Assembly (NCBI GenBank): GCA_021774335.1
Contig: JAJFJD010000001.1
Location: 1-64,000 of the forward strand
Source of the DNA: Alphaproteobacteria bacterium
GTDB taxonomy: Bacteria; Pseudomonadota; Alphaproteobacteria; UBA8366
Length of the DNA stretch: 64,000 nt
Direction of reading: 5' to 3'
The stretch's first letter is position 1; the number at the start of each line of letters is the position of its first letter. The notes beneath the pieces are model-generated. The model made no database searches. It had not been told where the DNA came from and was given only the letters and a program-made list of their open reading frames with translations. This document shows positions 25,691 through 35,693 of the stretch, piece after piece. Both the position numbers and the translations under genes were made by a program.

Positions 25691-27178
25691 CTAGCCCGGC
25701 TCATTGATCAGATCGAGCGGATAGATCGGCCGCCGCACCTTCTCGAAGGTGAGTTGGTCGTAATCCGAGGTGCAAACACCCGTGCCGGCGCATTCGATCA
25801 CCTCTTTGGCGATGTCGCTGTATCCCGCGCGATAGTGGATGCGGCTCTTCAACATCAGGAACTTCTTGCGGGCCGGATCGATGCCAAGGCTGAGGAAACA
25901 GTTCTTGTCGTTCGGCTCCTGCTGGGTCGAGATCACGACGATCTCCAGCGTGCCGGTGTCGAACACGACGGTTGGCCCCATATCCATCAACAGCCCCGGC
26001 GAGGCAGGACCCAGATTGCGGTATAGCCCGTCGGAGATCAGCTTGACCTTGCCGGTCACGGTAACCGGCTCGCCTTTCAGGCCGATCGACGGCATGTCCA
26101 TCTTGCCCCCAAGCGGCAGCGTTACCTCCGCGCCGACGCCCGCCTCGATCAATTGCTGCACCGCTTCGGGATCGCAGATCGCAAAGACGGCGACATCTTC
26201 GAGGCCGGCCGCGATGATCGCCGCGAGGACGGTCGTCGTATCTTCGGTACCGCCCGACGACGCATTGTCATAATGGTCAAGCAGCACGACCGGCCCTTCT
26301 GTCACCGCCTTGGCCCGCGCTATCGACTCTTCCAGCGGTTCGATCTGATAGACCCAGGCCTCGCGGTCCTTCCAAGCCGAGTCCAGCAATTCGTCGCACA
26401 GGACCTGCGCCTTCGCAGGGTCCCCATCGGTCACGACACAAGCGCTCAGCCCGGCGTTCCGGATATCCGCATGCGGGAACCCAGTGAATAGCGTCGCCAC
26501 CATGGCCTCACCGCTCTCCTCCATCGCAGCGACGCGTTCCTGCAACTGCTTGTTCGGGAAATCCCCCGTGCCTTGCCGCATGACGTGCGGCAGCATGGGC
26601 CGGTTGCCCCAGGCGAGCACCGGCTTCGCCTCGCCCTTGATCATTCGGATCAGCGCTTCGCCGGCCCGCGTGCCGGTGCCGTAGTTGTCGATATGCGGAT
26701 AGGTCGTGTAACCCGCGAGCGTCGTCGCGTTATCGACGATCTCCGCGTAAAGGTTGGTGTGCATGTCGAGGGCGACGGCGATCGGCACATCCGGCGCAAT
26801 CTCTCGCAACCGGGTCAGCAGCCCGCCCTCGCCGTCCTCGCGACTTTCAGTGACCATGGCGCCGTGCAGGTCGAGCATGACTGCGTCGCAGCCGTCGGCC
26901 ACTGCCACGCAGATCGCGTCGGTCATCTCTGCATAGGCCGCGTCCTGTACCGGCGCGCTCGGCGCCGCCTGCGCGGCGATGGGCGTCACGATCTCCCAGC
27001 CTTCGCGCTCGGCCAGGTCGATATACGCCGCCATCGCCGTCCCGGTGCCCTTGAACGCGGTATACGCGTCCTGCCCGCGCGGCGGCAACGGAAACCCGCG
27101 CGCAAACCGCTCGATCGGCGTCGACACCGGTGAAAAGGTGTTGGTCTCGTGCTTCATCATCGCGATAACAACGCGCAT
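25691..27178 (-). CDS. M81-family metallopeptidase, microcystinase C (MlrC)-like
   Basis: This 495-aa protein has the two-domain layout of the M81/MlrC family. The N-terminal domain has MKHETNTFSP and a later DMHTNLY that supply metal ligands. LLDHYDNASSGGTEDTT marks the middle, and a C-terminal MlrC domain has CFLSLGIDPARKKF. Family members hydrolyse linear peptides, but most bacterial homologues outside microcystin degraders have unknown substrates. ATG 27178 is preceded by GGGAGGA. It is convergent with the Crp/Fnr gene (9 bases apart). A frame extending to 27277 is rejected because it lacks a ribosome site. Confidence 0.85.
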   Translation of the reverse strand: MRVVIAMMKHETNTFSPVSTPIERFARGFPLPPRGQDAYTAFKGTGTAMAAYIDLAEREGWEIVTPIAAQAAPSAPVQDAAYAEMTDAICVAVADGCDAVMLDLHGAMVTESREDGEGGLLTRLREIAPDVPIAVALDMHTNLYAEIVDNATTLAGYTTYPHIDNYGTGTRAGEALIRMIKGEAKPVLAWGNRPMLPHVMRQGTGDFPNKQLQERVAAMEESGEAMVATLFTGFPHADIRNAGLSACVVTDGDPAKAQVLCDELLDSAWKDREAWVYQIEPLEESIARAKAVTEGPVVLLDHYDNASSGGTEDTTTVLAAIIAAGLEDVAVFAICDPEAVQQLIEAGVGAEVTLPLGGKMDMPSIGLKGEPVTVTGKVKLISDGLYRNLGPASPGLLMDMGPTVVFDTGTLEIVVISTQQEPNDKNCFLSLGIDPARKKFLMLKSRIHYRAGYSDIAKEVIECAGTGVCTSDYDQLTFEKVRRPIYPLDLINEPG

Positions 27179-27301
27179 GGAAAATCCTCCCGCTGGAGCC
27201 GCCGGTTCTGGGCGACCAATGGGAAGGATAGAACATGGCCGGAGTTGGGGAAAACCGATTCCGGCGAACGGCCGCAATTACGGGCTACCGGAGCGGATAC
27301 C

Positions 27302-28021
27302 TCAACCGCCGTTGCGCAGGCGGTCGATTTCCGTTTCACCCAGCGGCCGCTTCTGCTTCACCCGGAGGCTTTCGGACCATTCGCGGCCGAAGTCGCGTTG
27401 CATGCTCTTGTTGACCGCGGCCGTTATCGCCATGGCGATGACGCCCCCGATGCTGGCCAGCAGCATATCCTTGTGCGCGTCCCACACATCACCCTGGGTG
27501 CCGAGATAGGCCGCGCCCAACTCACCGCCGAATCCCTCTGCCGCTCCCCATTCGATCAGCTCATAGATCATCGACGTCGACATGGTGAAGTCGAGCGGCA
27601 GGAAATATCCCCAAAACCCACGTACATTCGCGATCCGCAGGAACACTTCCCGCAGCGGATAGGCGATGAACAGCCCATAGGTGAAATGGATCAGCCGGTC
27701 GAAATGATTGCGCTCCCACCCCATCACATCATTCAACGAACGGCCGAACATCGCCTCCGTCCAGGCGTTATAGGGCACTTCCGAATAGGTGTAGTGCGAC
27801 CCCACCTCGTGCAGGCACAAAAATAAAAAGATCAACGTGTAGGAAATGCGGGAGAACGGAAAACGGCGGTAGGAGATCAATAAGAGAACCACCGCCAGGA
27901 CAACCAATACATTTTCCAGCGCCCAATCGTCACGATGGTGCGGCGCGATGGCGAGAGCAACAAAGACGCCGGCAAACAGGATCGCCAGCGTCAGGGCATA
28001 GCGTTGATGGGATTTTTCCAA
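27302..28021 (-). CDS. YjdF-like integral membrane protein (DUF2238)
   Basis: This 239-aa inner-membrane protein has about six or seven hydrophobic segments. Conserved blocks are FLFLCLHEVGSHYTYSEVPY, FDRLIHFTYGL and SMIYELIEWGAAEGFGGELGAAYLG (partly quoted), which contain His and Glu residues typical of the DUF2238/YjdF family. Function is unknown. It is monocistronic, with 122 bases separating it from the upstream ppk2 gene on the same strand. Confidence 0.85.
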   Translation of the reverse strand: MEKSHQRYALTLAILFAGVFVALAIAPHHRDDWALENVLVVLAVVLLLISYRRFPFSRISYTLIFLFLCLHEVGSHYTYSEVPYNAWTEAMFGRSLNDVMGWERNHFDRLIHFTYGLFIAYPLREVFLRIANVRGFWGYFLPLDFTMSTSMIYELIEWGAAEGFGGELGAAYLGTQGDVWDAHKDMLLASIGGVIAMAITAAVNKSMQRDFGREWSESLRVKQKRPLGETEIDRLRNGG

Positions 28022-28143
28022 TACGGCTACCGATTCAAATGCGCGGTGGGCGAGATTGGCGCGCCCGGCAAACCGCTGTCAACGGGGGCGTGGCGGCAAG
28101 GTATGCCGAACCGTTACAACCGGCATTCCGCTGGCGACGGCAC

Positions 28144-28962
28144 TCATTTGACTTTGATGCCTTTGGGATCGAAATCCGGCTCCGGATATTTCGGGTCCAT
28201 ATCTTCCAGCGTGAGACGCACGAGACGTGCTACGACGGCGTTGCGGTACCAATTCCTGTCAGCCGGAATAACATACCAAGGCGCCCATGCCGTTGAGCAA
28301 CGTTCAAGCGCAATCTCAAAGGCCTGCATATACTGATCCCAGAGTTTGCGTTCCTCCAGATCGCCTTGATTGAACTTCCAGCGTTTCGCTGGGATATCCA
28401 CGCGCTCTTGAAGTCTTTCGCGTTGTTCCTCCTTGGAAACCTGGAGAAAGACTTTGATGATCCGAGTGTCATTGGAGCTGAGCAACTGCTCGAAGCTGTT
28501 AATCTGATCGTACCGCGCCTCAATTACATCGTCGTCGACAAGACCATGAACGCGGACGACAAGAACGTCTTCGTAATGTGACCGATTAAAGATGGCGATT
28601 TCACCCTTGGCCGGAACCTTTTTATGCACACGCCATAGGAAGTCGTGGGACAGTTCCTCCGGCGTCGGTTTCTTGAAGCTGTGTGCGCGAAGCCCCAATG
28701 GATCGACCGGGCCGAAAACCTTGCGAATCGTGCCGTCTTTGCCGGCGGCGTCCGTTGCTTGAAGCACGAGGAGGAGTGACTGCTTGCCTTCTGCAAAAAG
28801 CCGGTCTTGAAGCTCATCTATCGCTTCGGCGTCCTCGCGAAGTGACCTTTCCGCCTCATCCCGACTTTCAAAATAGCTTGTGTCCCTTAGATCGTTCTTG
28901 GACAGGTCAAGCTTCGTTCCCGGCTCAACCGAGAACATCTTGGCGAATTTTTTAAGGCTCAT
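28144..28962 (-). CDS. ppk2: Polyphosphate kinase 2
   Basis: This 272-aa PPK2-family enzyme transfers phosphate between polyphosphate and nucleotides. A P-loop variant QATDAAGKDGTIRKV (about 68-82), the lid-like region and a second motif FNRSHYEDVLVVRVH (about 125-139) are visible. The single-domain length and the N-terminal segment with KLDLSKNDLRDTSYF fit the class I/III single-domain type that phosphorylates AMP or ADP. The direction of reaction cannot be read from the sequence. It lies alone on the minus strand. Confidence 0.87.
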   Translation of the reverse strand: MSLKKFAKMFSVEPGTKLDLSKNDLRDTSYFESRDEAERSLREDAEAIDELQDRLFAEGKQSLLLVLQATDAAGKDGTIRKVFGPVDPLGLRAHSFKKPTPEELSHDFLWRVHKKVPAKGEIAIFNRSHYEDVLVVRVHGLVDDDVIEARYDQINSFEQLLSSNDTRIIKVFLQVSKEEQRERLQERVDIPAKRWKFNQGDLEERKLWDQYMQAFEIALERCSTAWAPWYVIPADRNWYRNAVVARLVRLTLEDMDPKYPEPDFDPKGIKVK

Positions 28963-29109
28963 TACCGCTCACAACAGTTGACCGCGCGTTTCAGTATACC
29001 GTCAATGATTGGCTGGCATAGCCGGCATACGAAACACGATGTCCGCGATACTTGCGGGAGTCCGCAGGCGGCTTCTTGCGGACAAGGCCCGGTCGGGAAA
29101 TCGCGCCGG

Positions 29110-30045
29110 TTATTGATAGGCGATGCAGGTCTCGCAGGCGGTGCCGGTGACGTCCTTGCATAGATTGGCGCGGCGGAGCGCCTGGAATGCCGCGCCCTGC
29201 CAGGCCTCCATGAAGGACATCTCCTTGAGGTCGCCCATATTGAACCGGCCGTCATGGTCGAAACAGCAGGCCGCGAGCTTGCCGTCATAGGTTATGTGTC
29301 CTTCGGTGAACACGGCCCAGCACGGCAAAGGGTCGCGCAACGCGCCGATCCGGCCGACATTGCCGGCGACCGGTTTCGTGCCGCGGGCACCGGCGGTCAG
29401 CCCGGCCTGCCCGTAAAGCGGCAGCCAATAATGTTCGTCTAAATAAGGCGTAACGGTCGCGACCGCTTCCTTCATTCGGTCCTGCTGCTCACCGTCATAC
29501 CGGATTGAGGATGCATAGAGCCCGCAGTGGTGCCCCGTCTCGGCCTCCACCGCATCGCGCACGCCGCGCGCGGCCTGGATGTTCGAGACGACGGTATCGA
29601 AGGCATTGACTTGCGTAATTTCCTTGCACTGTTCCGGGCTGGCCCAGTTAAAGGAGAATTTCAGACTGTCGAGACCCGCCCGAATGCAGTCGCCAACGCG
29701 CTTTGGCGTCGCTAGGCGGCCATTCGTCGTGAGAAAGATATACGGGAAGCCAAGTTCTTTTGCATAGGCGATGGCGTCCGGCAGTTTCCGGTACAGAAAG
29801 GATTCGCCGAGGTAGAACAAGCCGATCTCCTCCACCCCGGCCTCGCGCATCTCCCGCAGCAGACGGCACAGCAGGTCCCACTCCATATCCGCCTTCTCGC
29901 GCAACTTGAAGCCGGTGGCGCAGAAGAAGCATTTGAAATCGCAGCGCGCCGTAAGCTCGATCTTCACGCTCTTCGGGCACGGCGGTATCGCCGCCCGGTA
30001 CTCCGGCGGAATGCGGGTAATGTCATCAATACGATCGGTGATCAC
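29110..30045 (-). CDS. Radical SAM/SPASM-domain protein, function unknown
   Basis: This 311-aa radical SAM enzyme binds one [4Fe-4S] cluster by CDFKCFFC (C-x3-C-x2-C, near residue 34) and has a C-terminal SPASM-like region with CW, AACCFDHDG and a final C-x5-C-x2-C cysteine set for auxiliary clusters. GTG 30045 was chosen because GGAGGG lies six bases before it; a GTG at 30084 lacks a site. No short precursor-peptide gene is visible beside it, so a peptide-modifying role is possible but unsupported. A 7-bp hairpin (29060-29083) lies just past its stop. Confidence 0.8.
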   Translation of the reverse strand: MITDRIDDITRIPPEYRAAIPPCPKSVKIELTARCDFKCFFCATGFKLREKADMEWDLLCRLLREMREAGVEEIGLFYLGESFLYRKLPDAIAYAKELGFPYIFLTTNGRLATPKRVGDCIRAGLDSLKFSFNWASPEQCKEITQVNAFDTVVSNIQAARGVRDAVEAETGHHCGLYASSIRYDGEQQDRMKEAVATVTPYLDEHYWLPLYGQAGLTAGARGTKPVAGNVGRIGALRDPLPCWAVFTEGHITYDGKLAACCFDHDGRFNMGDLKEMSFMEAWQGAAFQALRRANLCKDVTGTACETCIAYQ

Positions 30046-30163
30046 GCGTCGCCCTCCCCATCCAGTTCGGACGCCCGCCACCACGTGCGACCGTATCGGT
30101 TCGGCCGCGAAGTTTACGCGTGCCCCGGAGATGCGTATTTGACGCAGGTCAAGTTTGGAAAGA

Positions 30164-30199
30164 TTGGTGGGCGCTACAGAATCTGAACCTGTGACCCGC
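30164..30199 (-). repeat. Degenerate 36-bp copy of the tRNA-Lys 3' end (att-like)
   Basis: The segment matches the intact tRNA-Lys 3' part (31857-31892) at 33 of 36 positions in the same orientation, covering CCA, acceptor strand, T arm and the start of the anticodon stem. All three mismatches fall within six bases in the T arm. With the intact tRNA it brackets about 1.66 kb that contains only the acyltransferase gene. That is the layout of a tRNA-targeted integration, with no integrase left. The remaining gap (30046-30466) holds this copy and one hairpin. Confidence 0.8.
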
Positions 30200-30298
30200 G
30201 GGAATCACAGATTGATCATACATCCGCTCGGCACCACTTAAATTGCAGGGATTGCGCGCAAAATAACGAATCGTAATCGACCTAAAGTGAGCAAAAGG

Positions 30299-30328
30299 GC
30301 AGGCCGTCCGCCGTAGCGGCCGGCCTGC
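30299..30328 (-). terminator. Hairpin terminator for the acyltransferase gene
   Basis: GCAGGCCGTCCGC (30299-30311) and GCGGCCGGCCTGC (30316-30328) pair over 13 positions with one mismatch around a CGTA loop. Read leftward the hairpin is followed by CCCTTTTGCT. It lies about 140 bases past the acyltransferase stop. Confidence 0.65.
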
Positions 30329-30466
30329 TATATTCCTGCGGAAAGGCTAGAATCTTAGGGAGCGCTACTAACATTGGGTCCGTGATTTGCCAGGAGGTAG
30401 AGACAGCGTTTCTTTAAAAACGACGCTAGAGGTGAAACCGGTTTCAGCCAAACCTCCTCAAAAAAG

Positions 30467-31558
30467 CTAGGCCCGCACTGCAACCGCAGCCACCCCTTCC
30501 GTTCGAGGCTCGGGCGGCCGACGGTTCATGATTGGTTTTTCAATCCAATTGTACATAATATCTGCCACAATAAACGCCACACCGATGGCAACCGCCACCT
30601 TCATTGTCGCCGGAACGGACAGCGCGACACTCCCGGCGATCGTAAAGAATGAATGGTGGAAGAGGTACAGCGCGTACGAACGCGATGCAAAATAGAAAGA
30701 TATAACGCGTACCGGTCGGTTCGCGCGCTCAATTGGGATTGCAAAAGGAAAGCAGAGGCAGAGGCACACCGGCAATAATGTCAAAAGCCCCGCAGCGGCA
30801 AAGCTGTGCGTCGTCCCAAGTTCTAAGAAGACTTTCAAACAAATTGCCTGACCTAGAAGCGATAAAACGAACAACAGCCGACGCGCGGCATGAAGCGACT
30901 CACGATACCGCGTCCAAAAGACGCGGAGCAAGCCGCCGTAGGCGAGCGCATCGAGACGCGGAACAAGGGCGCGGCGAATATCCGTGTCGTACGAAACACC
31001 GATCTCGCCAAGCGAAAGTCGATACGCGGTAAACACAGATATTGCTAATAGGAAGATCAACGCAAAACGGGCGTCAAGACTGCGAACGAACCAAAGAGCT
31101 ACTCCGATACACGGATAAAGGATGTACGACCACTCCTCAATGCTCAGACTCCAAGAGACGCTGAACCAACCGTACTCTCCCGTCGGTATGGTCTGAATAA
31201 AGAGAAGGTACCGTTCAACATCGACAATTGGTCTTCCGAGAAGGCTGCCTTCTAGCGCGATTATCAACACAATCGCAACGTAGTAGAGCGGCAGCGTCCG
31301 CATCCAGCGCCGAATAAAAAAGGTTCGAAATTTCGTGAGGGAGTACTCATCGAAAACCCGGTAAAGCAGCCCGGTAATCAGGAAGCCACTCAGAACAAAG
31401 AAAAGCTCAACACCCCACATACCGAAGGCGAACCAAATCAGCGAATCTTTGCCCTCTAAAGGGATATGCGCGAGCAGAACAAGCCCGATCGCAACTGCTC
31501 GCAATATGTCGAGCCCGACCGAACGATGCGAACCGGAACGTGTCGCTTTCGCTGTCAT
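30467..31558 (-). CDS. Acyltransferase 3 family membrane protein (OafA-like)
   Basis: This 363-aa polytopic protein has about ten transmembrane segments and the acyltransferase-3 marks: GLDILRAVAIGLVLLAH (catalytic His), FFVLSGFLITGLLYR, FFIRRWMRTLPLYY and FSVSWSLSIEEWSYILYP. Such enzymes O-acylate sugars of LPS, capsule or Nod-type glycans using a donor at the membrane. ATG 31558 has GAAGGT about seven bases upstream. The gene looks visibly richer in A/T than its neighbours and lies inside the tRNA-Lys-bounded islet, so acquisition by transfer is likely. Confidence 0.87.
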   Translation of the reverse strand: MTAKATRSGSHRSVGLDILRAVAIGLVLLAHIPLEGKDSLIWFAFGMWGVELFFVLSGFLITGLLYRVFDEYSLTKFRTFFIRRWMRTLPLYYVAIVLIIALEGSLLGRPIVDVERYLLFIQTIPTGEYGWFSVSWSLSIEEWSYILYPCIGVALWFVRSLDARFALIFLLAISVFTAYRLSLGEIGVSYDTDIRRALVPRLDALAYGGLLRVFWTRYRESLHAARRLLFVLSLLGQAICLKVFLELGTTHSFAAAGLLTLLPVCLCLCFPFAIPIERANRPVRVISFYFASRSYALYLFHHSFFTIAGSVALSVPATMKVAVAIGVAFIVADIMYNWIEKPIMNRRPPEPRTEGVAAVAVRA

Positions 31559-31857
31559 CAAAATACCTTCAGTTAAAGAAATGCTGAGGCGTCTCAACAA
31601 TACGTTGAACAGCCTTTAGCTTTCGTTAACTGGTCTGACGCAGTCTATGAGTTCCGGTATGCATTGCCCGCAACCTGGGATCATGTATAGCCATCCCACC
31701 TACCAACAGCCCCATCCATGGTCGAAAAAATATGGTTAGCCAAGATTAAGAAAAAGCGAAAACGCCCAGGCCGACCAAGGGTGAGGACGGTTTTTGCAGG
31801 CTTCTCAACTCGACATCAGAAGCAATGGATGTGCGTTTGTTGTCGCATCAGAAAAAT

Positions 31858-31933
<76 letters not shown>

Positions 31934-32119
31934 GCCCGACCGGCTGAGCCGGTCCGTGGTTTCTGGGGGTGCGGCTGGGCCGTCCCGCCCGGAAAAACCA
32001 AAGCAGGGCCGCGATATAGCAAAGGGGCTGCGGTTTGTCGATAGTCCCTGTGCAGGACCTGTGCCTCGCCGGATGTATCGAGGCAGATCCGGGGGCGGAA
32101 ATCCGCCAATTCAGGCGAA

Positions 32120-33262
32120 TTAGGCGTCGCTGGCGTGCCGGGCGATGCGGATGTCGCGGTGGATATAGGCGTTCATCAGGAATCCGCAGCCGGTCAACAC
32201 CGTCAGCAGCGCCGTGCCGCCGTAGGACAGCATCGGCAGCGGCACGCCGACCACCGGGATCAGCCCCATCACCATCGCCGTGTTGACGAAGACATAGAGC
32301 AGGATCGTCACGGTCACGCCCATGGCGAGCAGACGGCCGAAATGATTGCGGCTGCGCACCGCCACGGCCAGACCATAGACCATCAGGATGGCGTAGAGCA
32401 GCAACAGCAGAAGCCCACCGACGAGGCCGAATTCCTCCGCCAGCATGGTGAAGATGAAGTCGGTATGCCGCTCCGGCAGGAAGTTCAGATGGCTCTGCGT
32501 GCCCTGCAGATAACCCTTGCCGAAAACACCGCCAGAGCCGAAAGCGATCTGCGACTGCAGGATATGGTAGCCCGAGCCGAGCGGGTCGGTCTCCGGGTTG
32601 AGGAAGGTCAGGATGCGCTGTCGCTGATACTCGTGCAGGAAGTTCCAGCCGATTGGGATCGACGCGATCCCGGCGACCAACACGACGCCGAACTTCCACA
32701 ACCGCACCCCGGCGAGGAAGAACATCGCCCCGCCGCCCAGCAGCAGCATGACCGCGGTACCGAGATCGGGCTGCTTGAGCACCAGCGCCACCGGCGCGCC
32801 GATCAGCAGCAATGGCACCAGCAGGTAAGTTGGACGGCCGATATCCTCAATATTCATGCGATGGAAATACCGGGCAATCGCCAACACCAACGCGATCTTC
32901 ATGAATTCCGACGGCTGGAACTGAAACGCGCCAAACCGCAACCAGCGCTGCGCGCCCATGCCGACCGAGCCGAAGATCTCGACCGCGCCCAGCGCCAACA
33001 GGACAAGGCCGTATATGACATAGGCGTAGCGTAGCCAGATCCGGATATCCACCAGCGCAATCGCGAACACGCCGAGCAATCCGACCATCAGCCGGATTCC
33101 CTGCCGCGACGCCCAGGGCTGCATGTTGCCGCCACCGGCCGAGTACAGCATGGCGATGCCGACGCCGCCCATCACGGCAATCAGGAAGATCAACGACCAG
33201 TTTACCTGCCACAAACGCTGGCGGAAGGTCATCTCCGCACCGTAGTTGGGGGACAGCCTCAT
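32120..33262 (-). CDS. rodA: Rod-shape peptidoglycan glycosyltransferase RodA (SEDS)
   Basis: This 380-aa inner-membrane SEDS polymerase elongates peptidoglycan glycan strands together with PBP2. Ten transmembrane segments are visible, with the SEDS blocks FGAFQFQPSEFMKIALV, VLKQPDLGTAVML, LPERHTDFIFTMLAEEFG and PLPMLSYGGTALL. Its ATG overlaps the mrdA stop by ATGA. It is the last gene of the leftward mreB-mreC-mreD-mrdA-rodA operon, followed by tRNA-Lys about 190 bases on. Confidence 0.95.
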   Translation of the reverse strand: MRLSPNYGAEMTFRQRLWQVNWSLIFLIAVMGGVGIAMLYSAGGGNMQPWASRQGIRLMVGLLGVFAIALVDIRIWLRYAYVIYGLVLLALGAVEIFGSVGMGAQRWLRFGAFQFQPSEFMKIALVLAIARYFHRMNIEDIGRPTYLLVPLLLIGAPVALVLKQPDLGTAVMLLLGGGAMFFLAGVRLWKFGVVLVAGIASIPIGWNFLHEYQRQRILTFLNPETDPLGSGYHILQSQIAFGSGGVFGKGYLQGTQSHLNFLPERHTDFIFTMLAEEFGLVGGLLLLLLYAILMVYGLAVAVRSRNHFGRLLAMGVTVTILLYVFVNTAMVMGLIPVVGVPLPMLSYGGTALLTVLTGCGFLMNAYIHRDIRIARHASDA

Positions 33263-35172
33263 TGCGGCTGCCCGCCCGGCGACTTGGCGGACTGCCCTGG
33301 TACAGCCTGCTTTGGCGCGGCCGCGACCCGCCCTCCCCGGTTCGCGGAAGGATCGCGTTTCTGCGTTTCAAGCAGGACGTCCTTCGCGATCGGCGCCGCC
33401 GCCTTGGACCCGCCGCCGCCGTGTTCGACAATCACCGCCACGACATAGCGCGGCGCATCCATCGGAGCGTAGCCGACGAACAGGGCGTGATCGCGTTCGC
33501 GCCATGGCCGGTCCTTGTTCTTGCGAACGCCGCGGTCGCGCTCCGCCAGCGAAATCCGGCGAACTTGCGACGTGCCGGTCTTGCCGCCCATGGCCATCTT
33601 CTTTTCCTTGATGCGGGACCGGAAGGCGGTGCCGCCCTGTGGGTTGTTCACGACCTCGTTCATGCCCTGCATGACGATTTGCCGCGCCCGGTCCGACAGG
33701 CCGATGGACTTGAACTTGCGCGGCGGCTCGTCGGCCGGGTCAACACCCGGCGGCGCCAACGTCAATCTCGGCTTCACCGCGAACCCGCCGTTGGCCAGCC
33801 GCGCCGTCATCACCGCCAGCTGCAGCGGTGTCGTCAGCACGTAACCCTGCCCGATCCCGGTGACCAGCGTCTCGCCAAGTTGCCAGGGAATCCCGATTGT
33901 CGCCCGCTTCCAATCCTTGGTCGGAATCAGACCCGCGCGCTCACCGGGTATATCCAAGTCGAGCGTCGACCCAAGGCCCAGCCTGCGGGACATGGCGGCG
34001 ATCCGGTCGACCCCGACCTTCTTCGACAGCTCGTAGAAATAGACGTCGCACGACCCCTTGATGGCCTCGATCATGTCGACGCTGCCGTGCCCGCCCTTTT
34101 TCCAGCAATGGAATTTCTGATTACCGAGTTGGATATGCCCATAACAGCTCGACCGCACCGCCGGTGAAATATTCAGTTCAAGCGCGGCAAGCGCGACGGC
34201 GATCTTGAAAGTGGACCCCGGCGCGTATTGCCCGGCGATCGCCTTGTTGGTCAGCGGTGTATCCGGATTACTGATCAGGCGATGCCACGCCTTGCCGCTC
34301 AAACCTTCGTTGAAGGCGTTTGGGTCGAAGGACGGGGTCGACACCATCGCCAGCAGGTCACCGGTATGCGCGTCCATCACGACAACGGCGGCGCGGCGCT
34401 CCTTTTCGATCCGGCGCGCGACGAATTCCTGCAACCCGACATCGATGGTGAGGTGGACTTCCTGTCCCGGCTGGCCGTCCTGCCGGCGCAGTTCGCGGAT
34501 GACCCGGCCGAGCGCATTCACCTCGACCTCGGCATTGCCGGCGGTACCTCGCAATTGCAGATCATACTGGCGCTCAACGCCGTTCTTGCCGATTCGGAAT
34601 CCCGGCAGCTCCAGCAAAGGATCACCGGTCAACTCCCGTTCGGAAACCGCTGCGACATAGCCAAGCGAGTGCGCGGCGGCTTTGCTATAAGGATAGAACC
34701 GCGTCTGGCCGACATCGATGTTGATGCCCGGCAGGTCCGGCGCGTTGACCTCGATCCGGCTAACCTCTTCCCAGGTCAGATTCTCACGCACCGTGATCGG
34801 CACGAAGGCCCGCCGGCGGCGTACCTCGCGCAAGATGCGGCGGCGGTCACGCTCATCGACCTCGACCAAGCGACCAAGCCGGGTGAGCATGCGGTCGACA
34901 TTATCCGCTTCTTCGGGAACGACGACGATCCGGTAATTCTGGACGTTGACCGCAAGCGGCACACCGTAGCGGTCTACGATCCGGCCCCGCGGCGGCGGCA
35001 ACAGGCGCAAGCTGATCCGGTTCTCATCGGCCAGAACCGCATACCGGTCCGACTCGAGAACCTGCAGATAGTACATGCGGGCCGCAAGCCCGGTGAACAA
35101 AACCGCCTGACCACCAGCGAGGAACAATGCGCGCCGCGTGAACAACCTGCCGCGATCTTGTTCCGGCTTCAC
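33259..35172 (-). CDS. mrdA: Penicillin-binding protein 2 (transpeptidase)
   Basis: This 637-aa cell-elongation transpeptidase has an N-terminal membrane anchor (about 12-32), a pedestal domain with LLPPPRGRIVDRYG, and a transpeptidase domain. The active-site motifs are visible: STFK (nucleophile Ser, about 325), SCD and KTGTSQ (about 550). A proline/glycine-rich C-terminal tail follows. It lies 2 bases after mreD and overlaps rodA. Its partner RodA supplies the glycan strand. Confidence 0.95.
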   Translation of the reverse strand: MKPEQDRGRLFTRRALFLAGGQAVLFTGLAARMYYLQVLESDRYAVLADENRISLRLLPPPRGRIVDRYGVPLAVNVQNYRIVVVPEEADNVDRMLTRLGRLVEVDERDRRRILREVRRRRAFVPITVRENLTWEEVSRIEVNAPDLPGINIDVGQTRFYPYSKAAAHSLGYVAAVSERELTGDPLLELPGFRIGKNGVERQYDLQLRGTAGNAEVEVNALGRVIRELRRQDGQPGQEVHLTIDVGLQEFVARRIEKERRAAVVVMDAHTGDLLAMVSTPSFDPNAFNEGLSGKAWHRLISNPDTPLTNKAIAGQYAPGSTFKIAVALAALELNISPAVRSSCYGHIQLGNQKFHCWKKGGHGSVDMIEAIKGSCDVYFYELSKKVGVDRIAAMSRRLGLGSTLDLDIPGERAGLIPTKDWKRATIGIPWQLGETLVTGIGQGYVLTTPLQLAVMTARLANGGFAVKPRLTLAPPGVDPADEPPRKFKSIGLSDRARQIVMQGMNEVVNNPQGGTAFRSRIKEKKMAMGGKTGTSQVRRISLAERDRGVRKNKDRPWRERDHALFVGYAPMDAPRYVVAVIVEHGGGGSKAAAPIAKDVLLETQKRDPSANRGGRVAAAPKQAVPGQSAKSPGGQPQ

Positions 35173-35174
35173 GG

Positions 35175-35693
35175 CTACGCCTCTTGCAGGATGTTCCGGT
35201 GCGTTAGCACCAGGACATAGGCGACGAGCGGGTACAGCGCAGCGGTCGCAAGGTATTCAACAAACAGCGGTCCGACTGAAAGCAGTTGCCCCATCAACAT
35301 GGACATCGCCAGCCATTGCAACGCGCCGATGACAAGCGACAGAGTCGCGAAGCCCCACCACAGGACCGCAAACGACTTGCCGAAAAAGAATCGGCGTTGC
35401 GACACGACGATGCCGTAAACAATCAACAGAATAAAAGCGTTCAAGCCAAACGGAACCCCGGTCAGAATGTCCTGCAGCAATCCGGTCAGAAACACGACCG
35501 GCGCCGGTATCAGGTCCGGTTGATGCAAGGCCCAGAAATATACCGCAATCAGCGCCAGCGCCGGTGCGATGGAAACTGCCGCAGGAAGATGCATCGGTAT
35601 CTGCGCAACAATGACGAGCGTAACCGTAATCAGAAACGGCGTCAGCCGGCGTGCCAGGAGATCAAGCCGTGTCCATCCGCCTTCGTCCTTCAT
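35175..35693 (-). CDS. mreD: Rod-shape-determining protein MreD
   Basis: This 172-aa inner-membrane protein has about five hydrophobic segments and the weakly conserved MreD pattern LLQDILTGVPFGLNAFILLIVYG (quoted in part). It bridges MreC and the cytoplasmic MreB filament in the elongasome. The ATG overlaps the mreC stop (ATGA). Sequence alone is a weak match, but position between mreC and mrdA is decisive. Confidence 0.92.
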   Translation of the reverse strand: MKDEGGWTRLDLLARRLTPFLITVTLVIVAQIPMHLPAAVSIAPALALIAVYFWALHQPDLIPAPVVFLTGLLQDILTGVPFGLNAFILLIVYGIVVSQRRFFFGKSFAVLWWGFATLSLVIGALQWLAMSMLMGQLLSVGPLFVEYLATAALYPLVAYVLVLTHRNILQEA